Assembly: GCA_021018995.1 (NCBI GenBank)
Contig: CM037587.1
Location: 89,091,251 to 89,155,250 of the forward strand
Length of the DNA stretch: 64,000 nt
From: Chloranthus sessilifolius
Taxonomy: Eukaryota > Streptophyta > Magnoliopsida > Chloranthales > Chloranthaceae
Reading direction: 5' to 3'
The notes below the pieces were generated by a model. It saw only the letters and a program-made list of their open reading frames with translations, was not told the origin of the DNA and did not search any database. This document shows, in pieces, positions 55,301 through 64,000 of this stretch. The translations under genes and the position numbers were made by a program. Every line of letters begins with the position of its first letter. Positions within the stretch are counted from its first letter, which is position 1.

Positions 55301-55640
55301 CACTCCCAAACCTAATCTTTGCTAGTCCTCGAGCAAAGTAAAATTTAAATAACTACTCTAAGAATGTAAATGCCACTTTTGTAGGGAGCATGGATGTATT
55401 TAGCTTATGCATCAAGCCTTTTAAACCCCTAGGTGATCCCTAGTGTAGGAGTGAAGTCTCCTGAGGGTTTTCAATGAAGATGCCCACAAACTTCTTAATA
55501 AAATAGTTAACAAAAGTGAACACATTATCAAATCAGTTTTCAATAAGTAGAGTATCAGTCCACCCTTGATTTTTTCAAAATGTGAGGAGTTTTAAATACA
55601 TGAAATACACAAAAAATTTTAATATGAAAAACTCTTACAT
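55301..55640 (-). other. Element G PPT and subterminal block
   Basis: The minus strand has PPT AGGTTTGGGAGTGTG next to the LTR and the conserved block 55371-55494 shared with C and D. Between this and gag, at about 55620-55680, is the junction where pol and most of the 3' region of D are absent. Confidence 0.7.
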
Positions 55641-56816
55641 GCATGCACATCATTTCCAATCAGCTTACAACAAGAAAACCAGTAGTTGTATCGTTGTGAT
55701 GAGGGCAAGACCAAATGATTTGGCTGTGGGGCAGACAGCTGAAAATTTTGCCTAGGTGCATATCCCTGATTGAATTGGTGTTGAGGTCTGTATGGTACTG
55801 CCAAGTACTACTGCTGGGGCTGCTGATATGTCTCTTGTCTCCACCTCAAATTGGGGTGGTTTTTCCAGGTGTATAAGCAGGTTGCTGCCCATATGCCTGG
55901 GCAGCATTGACATATTCCATAACCAATTCAGGAAACTGGTTGGCTGATGGACATTCTTAAAGTGAATGTGTGGGAGATTGGCATATTAGACATACCTCTT
56001 CCACTTGTGCAGCCATTCTAGGTTGCATCACATTCATCAATTTATCAAATTTTAAGCTCAGGTTGTCCACCTTCCTTTCTAATTCATTCTGCACCTTGAC
56101 CTCATACATGCCACCTCTAGAGGTGGCTTCTTTCACCATTCTAGTCGGGGTCTGACTGTCATTGCGAGACAGTGACTCCTGTTGCATGGAATTCTCACTT
56201 ATAATGTCAAACAATTTCTATACCTCATCAGTTGTCTTGTGAGGTAACTACCCTCACATGAGGCATCCACCATCTCCCTACTTTTAGGATCAATTCCTTG
56301 GTAGAAGACTTGTACAAGTTGCCACTGTGGAATTTGGTGGTAGGGACATTATTTTAAGATTTCTTGAAACCTTTCCCATGCTCCATAAAAATCTTCAGTT
56401 GAGGATTGAGTAAATGAAAGTATGTTTGTCCTCATCTGACTAGTTTTATTCATAGGAAAGAATTTTGTCAGAAATTGGCTTTGGAGATCATTCTATGTCT
56501 GTATGTTGTTGGCTGGGAGCCTAGACAGCCAAGTGTTAGCTTTATCTTTTAGGGAAAAAGGAAAAAGCCTAAGTTTGGTGGCCTCTAGTCTCAAGTCAGC
56601 AATGTTAAATGTGGTGTAAAGTGTCAAGAACTGATCAATGTGCTTGTAAGGATCTTCCTTACTGAGCCCATGGAAAGATGGCAGCATGTTGATGGTGGAG
56701 GACTTAATTTCATAATTTTCTTCAACTGAAAGAAATTGAATGCAGAAGGGGGATGTATATCTCTAGGTGTATGATATTCCTTCAGTGCCCTTTACCTTAT
56801 AGCCATCACAGCTGAC
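55641..56816 (-). pseudogene. Element G Gag, degenerate
   Basis: The equivalent of D's start ATG is at 56816, but a TAA follows four codons later. Segment 56687-56493 matches D closely (MLPSFHGLSKEDPYKHIDQF, then SLKDKANTWLSRLPANN). Then FFPMNKTSQMRTNILSF and FYQGIDPKSREMVDA are readable with stops. 56214-55957 has ISENSMQQESLSRNDSQ and the zinc knuckle CLICQSPTHS with a stop. The frame ends near 55660 in a Gln/Pro-rich part. No LRSG motif, no protease. Confidence 0.8.
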
Positions 56817-57274
56817 TCAGTTTCAACAACAAGGGCTAGTGTGGTGTTTCTCAGTCTAAGGACCCTTTCTATCTCAGGATTTAGAGGTTCTAATTCAGGG
56901 TTAAGGGACCTTCTACCAAGCATACACACACAGAATAACAGGTAAAAAAAATACTCATGGCACACTAAAAAAATTTAATAACCAAACAAAAATTACTAAC
57001 AAGTACTCTGTGCTACTGGAAGTCAATACAACAGAAAATGGAACTGAGATGTAGGGGGCAAGAAATGCAAATTAGAGTTATCAAAGCTCCAACAACAGCT
57101 CCAATTTTGCTCCCTGCTATTGTTGTCCAAGTCTGTAAAAGCAAATTCAGAATCAGTAGTACTTTTTATTCAAAATCTGACACTTCTACAAAGAATTTTG
57201 TAAACTAAAATACAATACAATACAACTCAGGTCTACTAAAAAGATCAATATCCCCAACAGCGGTGCCAAAAACT
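56817..57274 (-). other. Element G leader and PBS
   Basis: PBS 57251-57268, minus strand TGGCACCGCTGTTGGGGA, Athila-type. The remaining leader is non-coding. Confidence 0.8.
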
Positions 57275-59882
57275 TGTTGGGATATTTTAAGATGCTCGTT
57301 GCTATTTTAGTGGAAAACAGTGGTGGAAAATAAATCAAGAGTGAAGAGATGCAAAATAGGTGAAATAGCAAGTTTAAAATACACAACCTGTAAGATACAG
57401 GGCTGTTGTAGCAAGTTTTGAGTAAGTAAGAGTTTGTCTCATAGAGAAATTGATCTAGAACCCAAAAAGGGTTGTATTAGTAGACCTCCAGATCTGGCTA
57501 CAGATCTGGCAATCCTAGAGAAAGGGAATTGGGTGTCACAACTACACTAAATTAAAATTAAAAGAAGAGAAAGAAAGTGCAGTCCTATCCTAAAGAAAGG
57601 GTTTATGAAGAAGGTGATGATGGTATGTGTTAAAACAAAGATAAAAATTGGTGGAAAATAGGCAACTAAGCTAAGGTTATTTCAGTCATGTAACTCAGAC
57701 CTAAAGCCTTCTTTACAGTAATCCTTCATATGACTACAAGCACATCTTCAAAGTAGAAGAATCTAACTCAACTCATGTGGTCCAACCTAGTCTCTTAAGG
57801 CTATAACCTGTCCACTTAAATGGTCACAGAATATCTAATAGAAACGATCAAACCACATGAGTTAAATCAGAAAACCAATCTGATCCAAGGGAATGGATTG
57901 ATCTTAAGGCTATAACCTATCCACTTAAATGGTCACAGATTATCCAATAGATTTCCTCCAACCAATGGATCAAATCAGAGCATGAAGATCATTACAGACA
58001 CTATCTTTGCCATGCTACAAGCTCAGGCATTTATAAGAGCAAATAGCTCTTAAAAAATTAGTGGAAACCATAGCTATTCAAAAGCTATTTGGAGACATAG
58101 ATGCAGCTGATCATTGCTACAAGAGGCTTGCAATGACTAAGCTCACAAGTCTGCAATCTCTATAGAGAATCAGATCTAACCTCTGATGATGGTCATCTAA
58201 AACAGAGGGGAGCTTTTCTCTGCCACAACCTCTCACAAGGCTACAAGCTCAAGTGTAGAGGATAAAAATCCATCTCAGTTCTATAGCTTAGAATCACCCT
58301 ATGTGTTCACTCAAATGGTCACAGGCTATCCACAGAGGCTATCCAAATCACAAAAGACTGAGATGGAACAAGAAAATTGCTGCCACCACCATGGTCACAG
58401 GGCTACAAGCTCAAGCTTCCATGGGAGCTTCAAATCAGTAAAATCCTATGTGTATGGCATAGATCAAAGAATACTATAGACACATAGGAAAACAATAGAT
58501 TGAATAAGCATTAAGCCAAATATTTTATTGATTTAAACAAAGACTTATAATGAAAGTCCTCAAGGCAGCAGCCTTGTGCAGAACAATCCTCAACAGGTCC
58601 CAAAGTGTACACAACCCATTACAAAACTGAATTAAACTATGCCTAATTGCTTACAAAGATCATAGCCAGTAGGTGTTGAGCTAAGGAAGAAGAAAAAGGG
58701 AAAAAATGATGATCTAACCCTAACCCGAATCTGTTAGAGCTCACAGCCAACTAAGGTTGAAGAAAAAGATAGAAAAATTAGTTACATTACAGCTTATATA
58801 CTCAGTGCTTAATGCCTTGGCCAATAGGAGATTAAACCCTAATTTTATGGAAAATGTGGCTCCTTTACAGCCCTTGGATGCCTTGGGATGTGTGTATAGA
58901 GATTAGGGCCACGATATGTGTGCCCTAGACTTGGGGAAACTAAAGTATCCTTGAGTATGAAAATGAAAAGCAGGAGCCCGTGCTTCGTGGGGCTGGGTTT
59001 GCTTGATTTGCTCCTCGCGAGGCTTGTTGCACAATTGAAGTAGCTATAGAAGAGTGCTCACGAGGATGATTTGTAGTGACTGGTCTCAGCTCGCGCAATG
59101 GAGCTTCAGGTGATTCCCGTCGTGAGGGTCTCGCGTAGATGGGTTTGGATCTCGCTGGACCCCTGTGCAGTGAGTAGCATAGCTCACGTGGATGGTTTAG
59201 GCTTTAACGCACGTGAGAGCTGCGCGAGAGATTTTTTGGAACTCTCTCTCCTCTTGAGCTACGTGAGAGCTGCGCGAGCAGCTAGAGTCTTCTATATGAA
59301 TGGGCCGTGCGAGAACTGTGTGTGCGGCTATTTTAAGACTTTGATCCCCGCGAGAGCTTTGCGAGCTGGATTTCTCAGACTGCTAATGCACGAGTGCTTC
59401 ACGAGCAGTTAGAGTGTGGAGAGCAAATGAACCTCGTGATGGCTGTGTGAGGTAGCTCCCTGAGGCCATTTCTTCACTGAGTTACGTGAGTTCCACGCGA
59501 GTTTGCATATGTTGCAGGCCTATGAACCTCACGCCAACTATGCAAGGCAATTTTATGTGTTCTGCTGCTGTGCTCCTTCTGCTGCAGCAACCTCCAATAC
59601 TTGGGTCCACCAACCATTCCTCCTCTGGACTTCTAGGGTCCACCTTGGCATGCAATATAGTCACCATGGTGTGTGCCACCAAGGTGTATTCTCTGTTCTT
59701 GCCTCAGCTCCACATCTTAGTTTGAATTCTCTCTTTTTAGCTTCAAAAACATAGACTTTGTACTAAGCTGCAACTGTTATTTCTAACTACAAAAAACACT
59801 AAACAGAGGATTATTAGATAGCTCCAAGGTGTAGTAAAAGCTAGGTTAAGAGGTGAAAAGTGATATTTTTCAGTGAATAACA
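57275..59882 (-). repeat. Element G 5' LTR
   Basis: Plus-strand ends TGTTGGGATATT and GAATAACA, 2608 bp. GCGA-rich part at 58970-59520. The plus-strand frames at 59098-59754 lie in the LTR antisense and are not genes. Confidence 0.9.
58794..58800 (-). promoter_or_regulatory. TATA box of element G 5' LTR
   Basis: Minus strand TATATAA, same place as in the other G LTR. Confidence 0.5.
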
Positions 59883-60461
59883 CCTGAGCAAGAAATTCAC
59901 TGATTACATGACACGCTATTCTCATCTGGAGAAAGCATGTCTGGCTCTCTTATGGGCTACATAGAGGCTTCGCCACTACTTGCTATCTTAGGCGGTTCTC
60001 CTTTTGGCATGAATGGACCCTCTAAGTATCTATTTGAAAAGTTGGCTCTCACTGACCGAACTACATGCTGGTAGCTTCTTCTATCGGAGTTTGACATTAT
60101 GTATGTCACCCAAAAGTCAATCAAGGGGTAAGCACTCGCCGATCATCTTGCTGAGAACTCCTTACCTGATTACAAGTCTTTGAGAGCTAAATTCCCTGAT
60201 GAGGACATCTTGTTCATGACAGAGGATGGCACAGAAGAAACAGAAGAGTCCTGGGTAATGCATTTTGATGGGGCATCGAATGTCAAAGGTCAAGGAGTTG
60301 GTGCTATTCTAATCTCGCCAAAAGGGTCTCACGTATCAGTCTCCTTTAAACTCAATTTTCCTTACACCAACAATATGGCCGAGTATGAAGCCTGTGTAGT
60401 CGGCCTACAGGCCGCTTTGGAGCTGAATGTAACTCACCTCAGAGTGTTGGGCAACTCATAG
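59883..60461 (+). pseudogene. Element F RNase H end and second RNase H
   Basis: 59888 to about 60170 completes the RNase H (TRYSHLEKACLAL, then a linker with stops). From 60180 an open segment of 93 codons carries the archaeal-type RNase H: WVMHFDGASNVKGQGVGAIL, NNMAEYEACVVGL, and LRVLGNS just before a TAG (60459-60461). The third acidic residue is Asn (AAC 60453-60455), while B keeps Asp. Sequence after the TAG continues the same frame into the integrase segment. Second RNase H is a Tat-lineage mark. Confidence 0.8.
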
Positions 60462-60494
60462 TTGATCATATGTCAAACAAATGGAGACTAAAAG

Positions 60495-61990
60495 ATGAAA
60501 GATGAAAATTTGATCCCATACCATGAACTTCTCAAGGATCCAATAGCATGCTTCGATGATGTTATGTTCTCCTATGTCCCGCGAGCGAGAAATAGATTTA
60601 CCGATGCACTTGCAACCTTGGCATCAATGGTCAAAATTTCATACGGTATTGAGATGAAGAGAATCATGATTGGACAGAGAAATGAGCCGACCTTTTTCCT
60701 CCAGATTGAGGGATCTACAAAGTTAGATGATGAGCCTCCATTATTCTCAGATATCAAGAATTTCCTCGAAACTCAGGCATTTCCTGAGGGCACATCCAAA
60801 ACGAACCGGCGGACCATCCAGCATTTAGTGGCAAACTATGTCATCTGTGGTGAGTTTCTCTACAAGCAATCATATAACAATATCTTGCTTAGATGCCTAA
60901 CCAAAAGTAAGGGAGCCAACATTATGCAAGAAATCGATGAAGGAGTATGTGGGGCCCACATCAATGGACACATGCTCGGGAAAAAAATCCTACGACAAGG
61001 ATATTTCTGGACTATAATGGAAATTGACTGTTGCAAGCACGTTCAAAAGTGCTACAAATGCCAAGAACACTCCAGTCTGATACATGCTCCTGCCATAGAT
61101 CTCCATAGCATGACTACTACATGGCCATTTTCTACATGGGGCCTCGACGTCGTCGAAAAGGTCAACCTAAAAGCTTCTAACGGACATCAGTTCATCCTCA
61201 TCACTATCGAGTATTTCACAAAATGGGTAGAGACGGCATCCTATGCAAACATCATGGCCAATCATGTCGATAAGTTCATCAAGAATAATATTGTTTGTCG
61301 ATTCGGCGTACTCAAAGATATCATCACGGACAATGGCACCAACTTTGCGAACAAACGCATCAGAACCTTCTGCGAACAGTATAAGATTAAACTTCGCCGC
61401 TCATCACCATAGCGGTCACAAACCAATAGAGTCGTGGAAGTGGCTAACAAGACAGTCGTCTGAATCCTTGAGAAAATGGTTGTCACATACCGAGACTTGA
61501 GCGAGATGCTACCTTTCGCACTATGGGCCTACCGAACGTCAATTCGAACCACTACAGGGACAATACCATTTTCCCTTGTGTATGAAACCCAGGTCGTGCT
61601 ACCAGTTGAGGTTGAAGTGCCTTCACTCTGCATCCTCATCGAAACCAATCTATAGGAGATCGAAAGAGAGAGAGCCCATTTTGAACAATTGAGTCTGATC
61701 GATGAAAAGAGGCTCCTAGCCTTGTGTCTCACCCATGCCTATCAGAGGAGGATTGCACGTGCTTATAACAAGTGTGTTCACACTCGAGACTTAAAGGTGG
61801 GTGGCATGGTACTCAAGAAAATCTTCCCGTCTCTTCACGCCGATCCAAGAGAAAAATTTAAGCCCAAATAGGAAGGACCTTATGTCATCCGAGAATTACT
61901 CCCTGGATACGCGCTCCACCTTGTCACCATGGACGGAGATCATTTTCCTGAGCCCATCAACGCTGGATATGTACATCGATTCTACTCCTA
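60495..61990 (+). pseudogene. Element F integrase, near-complete with stops
   Basis: Segment 60495-61412 (305 codons) has the HHCC part (GAHINGHMLGKKILRQGYFW, then KHVQKCYKCQEHSS), the core with WGLDVVEKV (first Asp) and IITDNGTNFANK (second Asp), and stops with TAG at 61410-61412. The catalytic Glu follows in the next piece (VVEVANKTVV, Glu 61437-61439), with a further TGA near 61460. C-terminal pieces with LPFALWAYRTSIRT, PFSLVYETQVVLP and DLKVGGMVLKKIFPSLHA reach about 61985. All three catalytic residues are present, so only stops disable it. It shows what B lost. Confidence 0.85.
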
Positions 61991-64000
61991 GTCTCCCGCA
62001 GTGAGGTAAGTACTGATAAGATGGTTACATGACTGCTTAAGGACCCTATAAAAGAGGCCATCATTTTAAAGCCAAGTAGCCAAAAAGCATCCCTAGATGT
62101 TTATGCCCTTTTTCTACCCAATTCGAGCCTCTAGCCTTTCCTTCATTAACCCCTCCCAGAAAAAGGAAAAATGTGTGTATATACCAACAAAAAAAAGAGA
62201 GAAAAAGAGTTATCATTGAAATTTTTAAAAAAATCATAAAAGCAAAATCCCAAAAAGAGAGTCTGAAAAAAGTAAAAAGAATAAAAAATAGAAAAAAAAA
62301 TGGGATAGAAAAATCATGGGGCATGTACAGTAAAAATCCCCCAAGGAAGAAGTGTATTACGGCAGCTGGAACCTAATCAAGAAAAACCTTTTCCTGAGAA
62401 TACCTTCAAAATTCCTAACCTATCCCTTTCAACCCATGGTCATGATTTATCCCATAAGAAAGTCCTCTTTAAGGTCTACGAGCAGTCATGGTATCCGTTG
62501 AGTCAGCACGAGCTAAGCTGAGAGACAACATAGAACTCCATCCAATCGGCTATGACGAAATTGACGTCCATGTCGTGACCTTTGAAATTGGAAAAAAAAA
62601 AATACAAGCTTAAAGAAAAGTGGACATGGTGAAAACCTGAAAGGGCACTATAGGTAAAAAGAGCGAGCTTGTGCAAACTAGGTGAAAACTTGAAAAGGCA
62701 CCTGGGATAAAAATGTATACCCATGGACGTAGTGAAAACCCGAAACGGCGCTACGGGTAAAAAAGAGGGCAATAACGGGCATGAAAAATACCCATATTGG
62801 GCACTATGAGTAAAAATGTTCAAAGAAGAGAGAAAGAAAGAAAATCACTAGTTACTCCTTTGGTCACGTACAAATTACCTGGTCGCCAACTGGGCCGCAT
62901 ATGTTAGCTCAAATCAGGTCCTTGCCAGGAATATCTTCATAACTACACTATCAAATGTATGACCCGAGGTAAGGATAAAAGGTTGATCCAATCCAAAGGG
63001 ATGGACGTTCCAACCTTGGAAAATTCTAGACCCCACTCAAGTCCGACTGTATGAATCGGTTCGGCTATGCTCAAAATGGGACCCGTTACTTCGCCTCATT
63101 GTTAAGGCATCAAACAAAAAAAAAAAGAATAAAACAAAGAAAAAACAACAAAAGGAAATCTAAAAATTCTAAAAAATAGTTACCCCTTCCATGTATATAT
63201 TTACAGCATCGTACTTCTATCTCAAAATGAAGAAAAAAAGAATAAAAAAATCTAAAAACAAAAATCCAAAAAATATATATATCTTGAAAAATGAAAAAGT
63301 GTAGGTAAAAAGTTTGCTTCTCCTTTTGTTAATTAGGATGCATATTTGTTACCTATATAAATAAAAAAGGGACTAACATTTTCTTGAGAATGTGCAAGAA
63401 CATCAAATGGTCCAAAGCTTCGAGGCAGGCAACCTCTCAGTCATGGGCAGAGCAGAGGAACCAACTCACAACTCACGTCGGTCTATCCAAGAAAAAAAAT
63501 GAAAAAAGCAATCATTTGAAAAAGGAAAAAAAGAAATTTATGATTTCGTTGTACTTTTTGTTACATACTCTCTACGCACATGCGTGCTTCAATACGATAA
63601 AATGTCAATATTTTTCCAACAACGTAGTTGTGCTAAATTAATATCCTAAGTAAAAGGTTCGCCTTAAATCTTGGGATCCTACTTCAAAGTAGGAGCGATA
63701 GTATCAATCCCGATCAAACAGTCAATGTTTCGATCAATTTGATTTCATCGCTAAATGAAATTACATATCAAACAACTATGTTCAAGCATGGATGCGGAAG
63801 GGATCTTTTCCCGTGTTTATTCTCGAGTGCAGAATTAAAATCTGCAGGTATCCCTATAAAGTGTACGTCTTACATCTGGGTATCCGTAAGATGGTCGTTT
63901 GTTCTCATAAATTATACCCGAGCGGGAACTGGGTTAGGACTTCCTTTCACCTTTATTATTTATCACCCCTAATGGGTCCATGTTTTTATATAGTTGATCC
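61991..64000 (+). other. Element F 3' region to window end
   Basis: No gene supported. 62005-63120 aligns with B 40265-41350, including the four GTGAAAACC units at 62629, 62682, 62732 and about 62781. After about 63180 it diverges from B: A-rich, then 63380-64000 unrecognised. The short frames at 63384 and 63739 have no family signal. Its LTR is not reached. Confidence 0.6.

Larger units (their letters stand above)
52681..59882 (-). mobile_element. Element G: gag-only derivative of the D family
   Basis: 7.2 kb on the minus strand, LTRs 57275-59882 (5') and 52696-55300 (3'), PBS 57251-57268, only 1.97 kb between LTRs. The internal part has gag and then directly the 3' subterminal block; all of pol is absent. 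The LTRs are related to those of D (same TGTTATTCACTGAAAA start, TATATAA box, GCGA-rich part) but diverged. This is the structure of a non-autonomous gag-carrying element. An extra 15 bp from the PBS lies outside its 3' LTR. Confidence 0.9.
48833..64000 (+). mobile_element. Element F: Tat-type retrotransposon, 5' truncated, split by G
   Basis: Close relative of B in the same orientation. It begins within Gag (aligning with B from about 7850), then protease, G-patch, possible intron and RT to 52680. After G it resumes at 59883 with RNase H, second RNase H, integrase and a 3' region to the right edge. No 5' LTR of its own is seen. Either B is inserted in F's gag, or the two share the LTR at 47337 after recombination. 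Integrase is more complete than in B. Confidence 0.8.

Noticed and set aside
59098-59754. Plus-strand frames in G 5' LTR
   Set aside because: They are antisense to the LTR and lack family signals; the partner LTR has no matching open frame.

Overview
The window is plant nuclear DNA made almost entirely of nested, decayed LTR retrotransposons of the Ty3/gypsy superfamily. I found no host single-copy gene, rRNA or tRNA gene. The flowering-plant assignment rests on the mix of Tat/Ogre-type elements (LTRs starting TGTAGA.ACC, G-patch domain, second RNase H, antisense extra genes) and Athila-type elements (PBS like TGGCGCYGYTGCCGGGGA, PPT like AGTTTGGGGGTG). The species cannot be told from the sequence.

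Layout. Element A (1-7264, minus, Tat/Ogre type) is cut by the left edge. It shows a 5' LTR, PBS, Gag, protease and G-patch; its RT lies outside. A sits in element B (Tat type, plus), which resumes at 7265 with Gag, protease, G-patch, a possible pol intron, and RT/RNase H up to 12054. There element C (12055-39269, minus) interrupts it. B continues at 39270 with a second RNase H and an integrase remnant that lacks its core. Next come a 3' region with two antisense pseudogenes (one intron-containing), a palindrome array, a PPT and an LTR (47337 to about 48832). Element F (about 48833-64000, plus, same lineage as B) follows and runs off the right edge; it is split by element G (52681-59882, minus).

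Element C is an Athila-like, apparently non-autonomous element: gag plus a non-pol coiled-coil reading frame, no RT or integrase seen. Its 3' region was hit by a solo-type LTR E (13701-14117 and 28561 to about 30723). E was hit in turn by element D (14118-28560, plus), the most complete element here, with both LTRs, gag, protease, RT, RNase H, integrase and a long 3' region. G is a gag-only relative of D.

Insertion order read from the nesting: B/F first; A, C and G into them; E into C; D into E. Target-site duplications support this: GAGAG for D, GTAAC/GTAAT for C, CCTGA for G. Every coding region carries stops, frameshifts, deletions or lost catalytic residues, so no element looks autonomous. 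Most notable are a 47-bp-period array of a 29-bp palindrome repeated with the same period inside the neighbouring LTR, the antisense spliced plant-mobile-domain pseudogene, a protease with a duplicated active site, an LTR end carrying a partial PBS, and a subterminal block shared by elements with unrelated LTRs.
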